Assembly (NCBI GenBank): GCA_947458455.1
Contig: CANGYJ010000019.1
Span: 1-62,263, forward strand
Length of the DNA: 62,263 nt
Direction: 5' to 3'
DNA from: Verrucomicrobiaceae bacterium
GTDB taxonomy: Bacteria; Verrucomicrobiota; Verrucomicrobiia; Verrucomicrobiales; Verrucomicrobiaceae
Shown here: positions 26,222 through 36,200 of the stretch, one piece after another
How the letters are laid out: the number at the start of each line of letters is the position of its first letter
Numbering within the stretch: position 1 is the stretch's first letter
Translations under genes and position numbers: made by a program
The notes under the pieces: generated by a model
What the model was told of the DNA's origin: nothing
Database searches by the model: none
What the model saw: only the letters and a program-made list of their open reading frames with translations

Positions 26222-27031
26222 ATGCGCTTCACATTCCCGCTCCTCACCGCCTTCCTCCTCGCGTCGCTGACTCTTTTGCACGCTGCGGAACCGCCGCTGG
26301 TGCTCATTCTTTCCGGTCAGTCGAACATGGCAGGTTATGGAAAGGCTGGAGAGCTTTCTGAGGAATGGCGCACGCCGCCTGCGAATGTCACGCTCATCCA
26401 TTGGGGCCGCACGCAGGCGCTCGCCAGCGGCAGCATCGGCCCAGAGGTCACGCTGGCTCATGCGCTGGCGCGGGCCATGCCTGGACGCCAGATCGTGCTC
26501 TTCAAGGCCGCGCACGGCGGCACTTCGCAACTCGCCTGGCAGCCGGAGCTGGATCAGGCTCGGATCGACCGCTTGAAGCTCAGCCACGATCAACGTGTCG
26601 GCCACGCCTACGCGCAGCTCATCGCGGCATGGAAGAAGGCTTTTCCCGACGGTGGCGTCAAACCCGCTGCCCTCCTCTGGATGCAGGGCGAGTCCGATGC
26701 CCGTGTGCCCGAGTTGGCAAAAGACTACGAGCAGCACCTCACGAACCTCATCGCCTCGCTCCGTCGCGATCTCGATGCGCCGCAGATGAAAGCCGTCATT
26801 GCGCAGATCAATCCCGCCAAAGTCACCCCCGTCTCGCCCTTTCCCTGTGTGGATGAAGTCCGCGCCACTCAGTGTGCCTTTCCGGCCAAAGACCCGCTCA
26901 CCCTTTGCATCAGCACCGACGGCCTGACCAAAGCCAAGGATCAGGTCCACTACGACACCGCAGGTCAGCAGAGCCTGGGGCAACGCTTCGCCGAGGCCTT
27001 GCTGCCGTTGCTCGCCAAGAACGCACCATGA
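26222..27031 (+). CDS. SASA-domain carbohydrate esterase (sialate O-acetylesterase-like)
   Basis: A 269-residue exported esterase with signal peptide MRFTFPLLTAFLLASLTLLHA. The SGNH-type SASA domain shows LILSGQSNMAGYG with nucleophile Ser34, GGTSQLAW, LLWMQGESDA and a C-terminal DQVHYDTAGQ that supplies Asp and His. Members of this fold (including family CE6) remove acetyl groups from glycans such as xylan or sialic acid; the acyl sugar here is unknown. The gene ends in an ATGA overlap with the GH106 rhamnosidase gene (27028-27031), so the two are translated together and probably act on the same polysaccharide. The ATG at 26222 begins the signal peptide. Confidence 0.88.
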   Translation: MRFTFPLLTAFLLASLTLLHAAEPPLVLILSGQSNMAGYGKAGELSEEWRTPPANVTLIHWGRTQALASGSIGPEVTLAHALARAMPGRQIVLFKAAHGGTSQLAWQPELDQARIDRLKLSHDQRVGHAYAQLIAAWKKAFPDGGVKPAALLWMQGESDARVPELAKDYEQHLTNLIASLRRDLDAPQMKAVIAQINPAKVTPVSPFPCVDEVRATQCAFPAKDPLTLCISTDGLTKAKDQVHYDTAGQQSLGQRFAEALLPLLAKNAP

Positions 27032-29853
27032 TCACGCCAACGATGAAACCGAGCCTCTCACTCCTACTTGCCCTGCTGTTCGCGCCGCTTGCTTCGCTGC
27101 AAGGGGCGGAATCCGATCCGCTTGCTTGGCCTGAGCCCACCCGGGATGCGAAGCCGTGGACGGCTTGGTGGTGGATGGGCAGTGCGGTGGACAAGGCGAC
27201 GATCACGCGGGAGATGACTGAGTTTCACGAGGCCGGACTCGGCGGCGTGGAGGTGGGGATGTTTTATGGCGCGAAGGGGGCGGAGGATCGCTACCTCGAC
27301 TTCCTTTCACCGCGCTGGATGGAAATGCTGGCGCATGCTTCGAGCGAGGCAACGCGGCTGGGCATGAGGCTCGATATGGCCACGGTCGCGGGTTGGCCTT
27401 TTGGTGGGCCGAATGTCTCGGCGGCGATGGCTTCGAGCAGACTGAATGTGACAAGTTATCCGCTTGTGAGCGGCGAACGACTGACGACACGGTTGCCTGC
27501 GCAAAGAGCCGCTGGCGATCTGCCGGTGAAGGCGAATGCGGATGGGCAGATTGCCTTGCCCAAGGAATCTCTGGGCGAACTGCAAGCTGCGGTGGCAGTA
27601 TCCGAAAGCGGCGAGCAGCAGGATGTGACGGACCGCGTCCGCGAAGATGGTCAGCTCGACTGGACGACTCCTGCGGGCCGTTGGCAGCTCTGGGTGGTGA
27701 GCCGCATCGCTCCGATTCAGACCGTGAAACGTCCGACCCCGGGCAATGCGGGCTATGTGCTCGATCCTTTCTCTTCATCCGCGATGCGTGAGTATGTGAA
27801 GCGCTTCAGCGCTGCTTTCGCCGGTTTTCCCGCACCGAAGCCGAACGCGCAGTTCCATGAATCGTTCGAGTATTTCGGCGCGGACTGGTCGCCGGGAGTG
27901 TTCGATGCCTTCCAAGAAAAGCGTGGCTACGACCTGCGCACGCAACTGCCTGCGTTCGCTGGTGTCGGCAGCGACGATGTGGTGGCACGCGTGCGCTGCG
28001 ATTACCGCGAGACGATGTCGGATTTACATCTGGATTACCTCAAGACGTGGTCAGACTGGGCGCACACGCAGGGCAGTCTATCGCGGAATCAGGCGCATGG
28101 TTCGCCGGGCAACATGCTGGACCACTACGCGGCGGCGGATATTCCTGAAACGGAGGCCTACAAGCAGGACCGCAGCTTGCTGGTCATGAAGTTCGCCTCG
28201 TCCGCCGCGCACACGACGGGCAAGCCGCTGGTGAGCAGCGAGACGGGCACCTGGGTGAAGGAGCACTTCACCGAAACGCTCGGCGACCTCAAGGCGCTGG
28301 TGGACGATTTTTTTCTCGGCGGAGTGAATCGCGTGAAGTTCCACGGCGCGGCCAGTTCGCCCGCCGATGTCGCGTGGCCCGGCTGGATGTTTTACGCCTC
28401 CACGCAGTTCAATTCGCGCAATCCCATCTGGCGCGACGTGCCCGCTTTCACCTCCTACATCACGCGCTGCCAGTCCGTGTTGCAAGCAGGCCAGCCCGAC
28501 AACGACGTGTTGCTCTACTGGCCGGTGCATGACCTCTGGAAGCAACCGGCGGAATACAACACGCCCACGCAAAAAGCCGCCGGGGCACTGCCGCATCACA
28601 ACGTCCACGAGCGTGAGTGGTTTGAAGGCGAAGCGGTCGGTGAGATTGCGGCGCAACTGTGGCAGCGCGGCTTTGGCTTTGACTTCGTCTCGGACCGCCA
28701 GCTCTCCGCAGCGACCGTGAATCGCGGCATCGCACTCGCAGGTTCGCGCTATCAGGTCATCCTCGTGCCGTCGTGCGAGGCGATGCCGGAGACGACACTC
28801 GCGCTACTGCTTTCCCTCGCCGAAGCCGGGGCCACCGTCATCTTCACGGACCATTTGCCCAAGGACGTGCCCGGACTCGGTAAACTCGTGGAGAGGCGTG
28901 AGGCGTTCCGCAAGCAGCTTGCCCGTCTTGTGTTTGCCAATGACCCAGTGAAGGTGGCGAAGCTCGGCAAAGGCAAAGTGCTCCTCGGATCCGCAGATGC
29001 CGCGTTGAATGAAGCAAACGTATTGCGCGAAACGATGACCGACTCCGGTCTCCTCTTCATTCGCCGCAAGGAGGCTGGTCGCAGGCACTACTTCATCGCG
29101 AACCGCGGCGGCAAAGCATTCGATGGCTGGCTACCCATAGCCAAACCCGCCAAGTCCGCCGTCATCCTGGACCCGATGACCGGGCGCAGCGGAATCGCCA
29201 CGATGCGCAACGCCGACTCTCAGGCTCAAGTGTATGTGCAACTCCAACCCGGTGAGTCGCTCATCCTGCGCACGCTCACGGAGCAAGAAAAAATCGTGCC
29301 GACAGATGAGGCTCGGTGGACTTACTCACGATCCGAGGGACAGCCCATCGTGCTCAGCGGCACATGGAAGGTGGATTTCATCCAAGGCGGCCCTGCCCTG
29401 CCCCCACCAGCCGAAATCATCACGCTCGCCTCGTGGACCAACCTCAGCGCCGACGCAGCCCGCTTCGCCGGAACCGCCCGCTATCGCCTCACCTTCGATG
29501 CGCCGAAGCCATCGGCTGACCCTTGGTTGCTCGACCTCGGCACCGTGGCGCAAAGCGCGCGCATCCGTCTCAACGGTTCCACGCTCGGCACCCGCTTCGC
29601 CGCGCCGTATCAAGTTACGCTTCCAGCGTTGAAGCTGCAGGGCAACGAACTCGAAATCGAAGTCACCAACGTCGCCGCCAATCGCATCCGCGACCTCGAC
29701 CAGCGCCACGTGGAGTGGCGCATTTTTCACGACATCAACTTTATGAGCATCACCGGCAAACGCTTCGACGCCTCCGCCTGGCCCCTCACCGACTCCGGCT
29801 TGCTCGGCCCCGTGACGCTCCAAGCCATGCATCGTCTCAACGCCCCTAAGTGA
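27028..29853 (+). CDS. Glycoside hydrolase family 106 (alpha-L-rhamnosidase-like)
   Basis: A 941-residue exported protein with a signal peptide (about residues 1-26). The N-terminal catalytic part has WPEPTRDAKPWTAWWWMGSAVDKATI, HEAGLGGVEVGMFYG, FHESFEYFGADWSPG and LVSSETGTWVKEHF, the pattern of GH106 enzymes that release alpha-L-rhamnose from plant or algal glycans. The C-terminal quarter (SGTWKVDFIQGG..., RYRLTFDAP, RIRLNGSTLGTRFAAPYQV) is a jelly-roll sugar-binding-like domain, also usual in GH106. It overlaps the upstream esterase by 4 bp and is followed 19 bp later by a LamG protein. Together with the aldolase downstream this suggests rhamnose use (inference). Confidence 0.88.
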   Translation: MITPTMKPSLSLLLALLFAPLASLQGAESDPLAWPEPTRDAKPWTAWWWMGSAVDKATITREMTEFHEAGLGGVEVGMFYGAKGAEDRYLDFLSPRWMEMLAHASSEATRLGMRLDMATVAGWPFGGPNVSAAMASSRLNVTSYPLVSGERLTTRLPAQRAAGDLPVKANADGQIALPKESLGELQAAVAVSESGEQQDVTDRVREDGQLDWTTPAGRWQLWVVSRIAPIQTVKRPTPGNAGYVLDPFSSSAMREYVKRFSAAFAGFPAPKPNAQFHESFEYFGADWSPGVFDAFQEKRGYDLRTQLPAFAGVGSDDVVARVRCDYRETMSDLHLDYLKTWSDWAHTQGSLSRNQAHGSPGNMLDHYAAADIPETEAYKQDRSLLVMKFASSAAHTTGKPLVSSETGTWVKEHFTETLGDLKALVDDFFLGGVNRVKFHGAASSPADVAWPGWMFYASTQFNSRNPIWRDVPAFTSYITRCQSVLQAGQPDNDVLLYWPVHDLWKQPAEYNTPTQKAAGALPHHNVHEREWFEGEAVGEIAAQLWQRGFGFDFVSDRQLSAATVNRGIALAGSRYQVILVPSCEAMPETTLALLLSLAEAGATVIFTDHLPKDVPGLGKLVERREAFRKQLARLVFANDPVKVAKLGKGKVLLGSADAALNEANVLRETMTDSGLLFIRRKEAGRRHYFIANRGGKAFDGWLPIAKPAKSAVILDPMTGRSGIATMRNADSQAQVYVQLQPGESLILRTLTEQEKIVPTDEARWTYSRSEGQPIVLSGTWKVDFIQGGPALPPPAEIITLASWTNLSADAARFAGTARYRLTFDAPKPSADPWLLDLGTVAQSARIRLNGSTLGTRFAAPYQVTLPALKLQGNELEIEVTNVAANRIRDLDQRHVEWRIFHDINFMSITGKRFDASAWPLTDSGLLGPVTLQAMHRLNAPK

Positions 29854-29872
29854 ACTGGCTCCCAACACTCCC

Positions 29873-32692
29873 ATGAACCCCATCTTCACCCTTGCCTGCA
29901 CTGTTTTGAAATCCGCTTGGCAGGCAGTTTTGCGGCGCTCGGCTTTCGCCGCCCTGCTGCTCGTGCCGCTGTCCGCCCGCGCCGACCTCGTCGCGCATTT
30001 CCGCTTCGACGGCGACTTGAAGGACGCCACGGGGCGGCACGATGGCCGCCCGGTCGATCCGAAGCTCGCGCCTTCCTTTGCTCCCGGACGCGTCGGCAAC
30101 GCGCTGGTGATCGAAAAGGTCAACGCAGGCATCGAGCTGGCGAACCCTTCGGCGATTGATTTCAGCCGCGACTTCACCCTCGCGACCTGGGTCAACGTGG
30201 GGAACTACTACGCGGAGATGCCGGTGCTCTTCAAAGGCCGCGCCGATCTGACCGCCGCGCCCGACAAGTTCTTCGGCGTCTTCGGCATCGAGGGTCTGCA
30301 AGTGCATGGCGAGGGCCAGGGCGAGTGGATCACGAACTACCGCGCCTCGAACGGCCTCGTGCCGAACGACGGCGGATGGCATCACCTCGCGGTAACCTAT
30401 CGTGCGGCGGAGGCTCCGCACTTCACGCTCTATGTGGATGGCCGGGGCAAGACTCCGGCGGACAAAGGCACGTTCCGGGGCGGTGATTTCACGATGAATC
30501 CCGACGTGCCGGACAGCGTGCTGCGCCTCGGCTGCCGCGCCGATGGCGACACGTGGCGCTATGTTCGCTCGCACCTGCGCGGGCTGCTGGATGAACTGCA
30601 AATCTACGACGAGGCGCTGAAAGCCGGAGTCATCCGCCATCTCATTGAGCATCCCGGCAGCGTGGCCGGGCAAGGCGAGGCCGTGACCTTCGCACCGCGC
30701 TTTCAATTCGATCGGGGGCATCCCTGGCGTCCGCCCTTCGGCGTGGAACGTGTCGGCCTGACGCCGGTGATCGTGCAGTTCGCCAGCGACACTCGACCAG
30801 CCCCGGAACACTGGCTCACAGGGTATCGCGAGGGCAGGGAGGTGGAGCGGAAAGCGCTCGATGTCTCCGGTAGCTCTCCCTTCACCGCCCGCGTGATCTT
30901 TGCCAACTCGCCCGCGCCGGAGGAACTGGCGCTGCTCGCCAAAGACAAGGACGGCAAGGCCATCGAGCGAGCCCGCTGGAAGGTCGAGCGCCCGGCTTTC
31001 GAGGCGGACGCGGAAGCCGCGGCTGATCCGGTGATGAATCCCATCGATCTCGGTGCGGTTTTGCCGCCTGCTGACTGGCTGGTGCTTGGCCCGGAGCAGC
31101 AGGCCCGTGTCACGGTCGCGGCATTTTCCGCCGAGAAGGCCGTTTCCGGCGCGGAGGTGCTCGCGTGGTTTGAATCTTCGCCTGATCGGCCAACCAAAGC
31201 CGCAGTGGAGTTGCCAAAAGGCATCCGCACCGAATTGAAGATCGCTTTGCCGCCTCCGGCCTTCACGAAGCATCGCGACACGCTGCATGTGACGATCCGT
31301 GATGCTCAGGGCCGTGAACTCTGGCACAAAACCATCACGACCATGCTCGTGCAGGATACGCCAAAGCTGCCCGCCTTCGGAGCCATCGAGACCAAGCTGC
31401 GCTACGACTACCCGCTGCTCTCCTATTCCGGCCCGGATGAGGTGACCGAGATGCCTTATGACAAAGCCTGGGCGCCGGAGCGGAAGGATGTCGTGGTCTC
31501 GCTGCCGAACGGCTCGCGCTACGTCTTCTGGCGCGGCGCGGCCTACACCCCCTTCTGGGCCGGGAAACACAACACCGCGCTCAACTTCGAGTTCGCCGAA
31601 GCACCGCGCCGACCAGACGGCCTCGACTGCATCGACGCCGCCTCCGACAAGGAACTGCGCCGTAGCCGCGTCGAGATCATCGAATCCACCGCCGCCCGCG
31701 TCCACGTCCGCTGGACCGCACAGCCCTGCGACCTGAACTACAAGGTCTGGGGCGAAACCGCGACCGAGGATTTCTACTTTTACCCCGATGGCTTCGGCTC
31801 ACGCACCGTCACGCTGCAAAGCGAGCCCAAGGCCGAATACGAGATCGAGGAACTGCTCATCCTCACCCCGCCCGCCGGTTATCCGCTCCGCGTCCTGCCT
31901 GAGAACCTCATCGACGTGCTCTTTCGCGATGGCACGAAGCGCGAGCTGAAGTTCCCCATCCTCGATCAGGAGCGCGATTACGAGAAGCTGCTCTCGGGCG
32001 AACTGCCGCCGCTCTACCGCATCCGCTTTGGCACGCACGAGTCCCTCGCAGCGATCTATTTCAACCCCGGCTGGACTCGCCTGCCTTCCACCGCCTACCG
32101 CCCCTTCTACAGCCAGGGTCAAATGGTCACGCCTTTCTATTGGGGCAATCATCTGCCGCTCGCCCGACGCAAACCCACCGGCATCAACATCGACGACCTC
32201 GCCGCGATGACCCCCGCGCACAACGCCATGATGTCCTGGGGGCACCGCCGCCCACAGCCCCTCGAAAGCCGCACCGCCGACATGCCCGACGCCCTCGGCG
32301 TCACGCGCAAGATGCAGGTCGAAAAATGGGCCTGGCTCATCGGCCTCAGCGACGCTGACGACGCCCGCCTGCTCGAATGGTCCCGCAGCTTCACCACTCC
32401 GCCACCCATCGAGGCCCAAGGCGCACGCTTGCAAAGCCCGTCCTACCACACCGAACGCCGCGCCACGCTCCTCACCGTCGAAAAGCCCATCGTCTCGCTC
32501 ACGATCACCCCATCCACGCCCTGTGTTCATCCCGTCTTCGAGCTTCAAGACGCCCCGCAGACACTCTCACGCGTGGAACTGAACGGACACGAACTCGCCG
32601 CCACCGACTACGCCTGGGACGGCCGCGTATTCTGGCTGAACGCCACCCTGCGAAAACAGAACCAACTGCGGTTGGAGTTTGCAGCCCATTGA
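29873..32692 (+). CDS. Large secreted LamG-domain protein, probably glycan-active
   Basis: A 939-residue protein. A signal anchor or signal peptide lies at about residues 20-37 (AFAALLLVPLSARA). Residues about 38-245 form a LamG/concanavalin-type domain (LVAHFRFDGDLKDATGRHDG, FTLATWVNVGNYY, GWHHLAVTYRA, GLLDELQIYDEAL). The remaining 650 residues are not assigned; they are rich in Trp/Tyr/Pro, with YVFWRGAAYTPFWAGKHNTAL and YWGNHLPLARRKP, which hints at a carbohydrate-binding or lyase-type domain. Its position in the esterase-rhamnosidase run supports a glycan role. The ATG at 29873 follows a CTCCC stretch and no Shine-Dalgarno motif. Confidence 0.8.
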   Translation: MNPIFTLACTVLKSAWQAVLRRSAFAALLLVPLSARADLVAHFRFDGDLKDATGRHDGRPVDPKLAPSFAPGRVGNALVIEKVNAGIELANPSAIDFSRDFTLATWVNVGNYYAEMPVLFKGRADLTAAPDKFFGVFGIEGLQVHGEGQGEWITNYRASNGLVPNDGGWHHLAVTYRAAEAPHFTLYVDGRGKTPADKGTFRGGDFTMNPDVPDSVLRLGCRADGDTWRYVRSHLRGLLDELQIYDEALKAGVIRHLIEHPGSVAGQGEAVTFAPRFQFDRGHPWRPPFGVERVGLTPVIVQFASDTRPAPEHWLTGYREGREVERKALDVSGSSPFTARVIFANSPAPEELALLAKDKDGKAIERARWKVERPAFEADAEAAADPVMNPIDLGAVLPPADWLVLGPEQQARVTVAAFSAEKAVSGAEVLAWFESSPDRPTKAAVELPKGIRTELKIALPPPAFTKHRDTLHVTIRDAQGRELWHKTITTMLVQDTPKLPAFGAIETKLRYDYPLLSYSGPDEVTEMPYDKAWAPERKDVVVSLPNGSRYVFWRGAAYTPFWAGKHNTALNFEFAEAPRRPDGLDCIDAASDKELRRSRVEIIESTAARVHVRWTAQPCDLNYKVWGETATEDFYFYPDGFGSRTVTLQSEPKAEYEIEELLILTPPAGYPLRVLPENLIDVLFRDGTKRELKFPILDQERDYEKLLSGELPPLYRIRFGTHESLAAIYFNPGWTRLPSTAYRPFYSQGQMVTPFYWGNHLPLARRKPTGINIDDLAAMTPAHNAMMSWGHRRPQPLESRTADMPDALGVTRKMQVEKWAWLIGLSDADDARLLEWSRSFTTPPPIEAQGARLQSPSYHTERRATLLTVEKPIVSLTITPSTPCVHPVFELQDAPQTLSRVELNGHELAATDYAWDGRVFWLNATLRKQNQLRLEFAAH

Positions 32693-32693
32693 C

Positions 32694-32972
32694 ATGCCCG
32701 CGCATCCATCCCCGCAAGCCAGTTTGCATCAAAAGACAGGCACGAATGATTCAACGGTCGAACAAGCCATCTATCGTCATCTCCCCAACGACCCCGCTTC
32801 CGCGCTCGCCTTGCTTCCATGCCTCCCTTGTGAAAACAAACGCATGAAAATGGCCACCCTCATCGCCCAAAGCTGGGCACGGCAAGACATCAACACCGCC
32901 TGGAACGCCGTCGCCCGATCCCCGCTGAACGCCACCGAAAAGCAACTCATGTTCAACGAACTCTGGGGATGA
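32694..32972 (+). CDS. Small hypothetical protein
   Basis: A 92-residue open frame starting one base after the stop of the LamG gene (ATG at 32694). The sequence has a helical C-terminal half (MATLIAQSWARQDINTAWNAVARS, then LNATEKQLMFNELWG) resembling one helical repeat of larger Verrucomicrobia proteins, so it could be a remnant rather than a functional gene. No signal peptide or known domain. Its tight spacing to the upstream gene favours expression. Confidence 0.45.
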   Translation: MPAHPSPQASLHQKTGTNDSTVEQAIYRHLPNDPASALALLPCLPCENKRMKMATLIAQSWARQDINTAWNAVARSPLNATEKQLMFNELWG

Positions 32973-33122
32973 CTCCTCATGCCCTCGAATGGCAACCACG
33001 ACGCCCACGACAACGCCGAGCGGATCCACGAGCATCTGTCTGGACGTTTGCTGGGCCTGCGGGAGGCGTTGGACTGAGCACATTTGCACAGCAGCGGTGA
33101 GATGGCCCTGGGTCTCAGCGGA

Positions 33123-33144
33123 GCAGCCGGGACGGCTGCACCAC
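33123..33144 (+). repeat. REP-like palindrome, copy in intergenic DNA
   Basis: GCAGCCG-GGA-CGGCTGC at 33123-33139 is a perfect 7-bp stem with a 3-nt loop, followed by ACCAC. The same 22-base unit appears at 34246-34267 in reverse orientation, with a compensated base-pair change in the stem. Confidence 0.7.
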
Positions 33145-33221
33145 ATTGTCGGAGGTTACCATAACACCCGCTTTGCGGGTTTCGGGCGCGAGGAGCGGGC
33201 GTGGCGGACGTTTGTGACTCC

Positions 33222-36200
33222 ATGCGTGCTTCGCTTCTAGCTCTATCCTTTCTCTTTGGCCTCCTCGCCGCTCCTCTGATTGCGGATGAATCGGCGGTGA
33301 TGAAACGCGGTGTGACTCTCTTTACTGACCGCGAGTATGTCATCGATGAAATGCCCGATGCGGTCAAAAACCTGCCGTTTCACCGCACCAGCATCGAAAA
33401 GCTCGACGTGACTGTCACCAAGTCCGGAACGCTGTTTGCGCTGACTTCGACGACTCGACCCAAAGCGTCGAGTCAGGAGGAGCCGCTGCGAGAGGCGGGC
33501 TTCTTGAAGGTCGATGGCCCGGAAGTGCAGTTTTTTCCGGGGGAGGTGAATCGCGTGAGCCTTTACCACAAGGCGGTGAAGGCAGGTGAGCGGCTTCAGT
33601 TCAAGAAGATGGTGCTGTTGGTGCTCGCGGATGGGGCGCAGGTTCGAGATGAGGATGGATTGACGCCCTCGGTGATGATGACTCCCGGCGCGGAGTTTCA
33701 AGACGACGCACGGAGTGGCGCGATGATCATCGGGATGGATCGGACGCCGAAGGGGCGGATTTGGGGCTGCTGGACGGGCACGGGGGACAAGCCGGATGGG
33801 TATTTCCTGCTGGCGACGAGCGATGACGATGGCGCGACGTGGTCGAAGCCGCGTCTGGCGGTCGGGGCGCGGATGGAGGCGGCGCAGAAGGTCAGCGGGG
33901 CGCTGGTGGGGAATCTTTGGACCGATCCGAAGGGGCGTTTGTGGCTGTTTTTTGATCAGCAGCTCGGCGATCCGCAGAAGCGCATCACGAACTGGTTCAT
34001 GCGCTGCGATGATCCCGATGCGGCGGAGCCAGTGTGGAGCACGCCGGTGATGTTTGCGGAAGGTTGCACGCTGAACAAACCGACGGTGCTCAAGGACGGC
34101 TCGTGGCTGCTGCCGGTGTCGGATTGGCATCAAAAGACCTGCCGTGTGTTTGAATCGACCGATGAAGGCGCGACGTGGAAGGAGCGCGGCCATTTGCAGT
34201 TCCCGGATTGGGAGTTCGACGAGCACATGATGGTCGAGTTGAAGAGTGGTGCAGGCGTCCCGCCTGCTAAAAAGACAAACCCAGGCGAGACGCTTGGACC
34301 ACATTTGTGGATGCTCGCACGCACGAAGGGCCAGCCACACGAGAGTTTCTCGACCGATGGTGGCAAAACGTGGAGCGAGCCGAAACAGGCAGCGACGGTG
34401 CAGAATGTGAACGCACGCTTCTTCCTGCGTCGGCTCAAATCGGGGCGCATCCTGCTGGTGAAGAATGGATCGCCTGCGGAGCGCTTGCAAAAGCGCACGC
34501 ACATGAGCGCGTGGCTGTCCGAAGACGAAGGCCAGACGTGGAAAGGCGGACTGCTGCTTGATGAGCGCAATGCGGTGTCCTATCCCGATGGCTTCGAAGC
34601 CCCCGACGGCCTCATTCATATCCTCTATGATTGGAATCGCCACACCGACGCGGAGATCCTCATGGCGAAGTTTCGCGAGGAGGATGTGCTCGCGGGTAAG
34701 ATCGTGTCGAAGGACGCGAAGCTGCTCATGCTCGCCAACAAAGCCACCGGCCCGAAGCCAGAGAAGCTCTACAACGGCTTCGAACTGCCCGATCAATGGC
34801 CGCCGCGCTACCGCGAGCCGAGCGACGCGGTGATGGAGGTGCCGTATTTGAAGAAGAAGCCGAAGGTGATCCCCATCGACCTCGGCAGGCAGCTCTTTGT
34901 GGATGATTTCCTCATCGAGAAAACCACGCTCAAACGCACGTTTCATCAGGCGAAAAAATTTGAGGGTAATCCAGTCTTCAAAGCCGAAACGGAGCTGGAG
35001 AAAAAGCTCAACAACGTCGTCTATCTCGGCCAGGGCGGGGTGTTTTATGAGCCGAAGGAGAAGCTCTTCAAGATGTTCTACACGGCGGGTTGGCGCGGAC
35101 CGCTGGCGCTGGCGACGAGTCCGGATTTGAAGACATGGACACGGCCGGAACTGGGGCTCCATGGAGGCAACCTTCTACTTCCCGAAGGTGCGGCCTGGAG
35201 CAACGGCGCGGGGACCAGCGCGGGCACGGACAATGCGCTGTGGTATGACAGCCATGCGAGCGATCCGAAGGAGCGGATCAAATACCTGACCTGCTGGAGT
35301 CATGTGCCGAAAGACCAGCAGCTGCCGGGGCTGACTCACAGTCTGCAGGTGTCCGATGGCGTGACGTGGTCGAAGCCGGTGCCCTGCACGACGCCTGCGG
35401 GAGATTATGGCTCGATCTTCTACAATCCGTTCCGAAAGAAATGGGTGCAGAGCATCAAACAGGATGGGCCGCGCGGGCGCAGCCGATACTATGTGGAAAG
35501 CGACACCTTCTTGGAAGGAGCCGACTGGGATAAGGCGGTGTATTGGACCAATGCGGATGCCAAGGACAAACCGGAGCCAGCGGGGGGCTATGCAGGCAAT
35601 CCGCAGGAGGGTGATCCACCGCAGCTCTACAGCCTGGCGGCGGTGGCTTATGAAAGCCTCATGATCGGCATGCATCAGATTCATCGCGGACCAAACAATG
35701 GCATCTGCTCCAAAGGAGGCTTTCCCAAGCTCACGGACCTGGAACTCGGCTTTAGCCGCGACGGCTTCCATTGGGATCGGCCAGACCGACGTGGCTTCAT
35801 CCGTGGAGAGCGTCGGGAAGGTGCCTGGGACCGGGCTTACCTGCACACGACGACGGGTGTCTTTGTCGTGCTGGACGACCAACTGGTCTTTCCTTACTGC
35901 GCCTACTCCGGCGATGCCGGGGGCGGGCGTGGAGACATCTACGGTGGAGCGAGCATCGGCCTCGCCACGCTGCGGCGCGATGGTTTTGCCTCGATGGATG
36001 GCTCTGGAGAGCTGACGACGCGTCCGGTGAAGTTCAAAGGCAAACATCTCTTCGTGAACGTGAACGGCGAAGTGCACGTGGAAGTGCTCGACGAGGCTGG
36101 GAAGGTCATTCGCAACTCCAAAGTGGCTTCAGGAGATCAAACGAAGCTCAAAATCGAGTGGGCGGATGCGACCGATCTTTCCGATCAAACTGGCAAGAAT

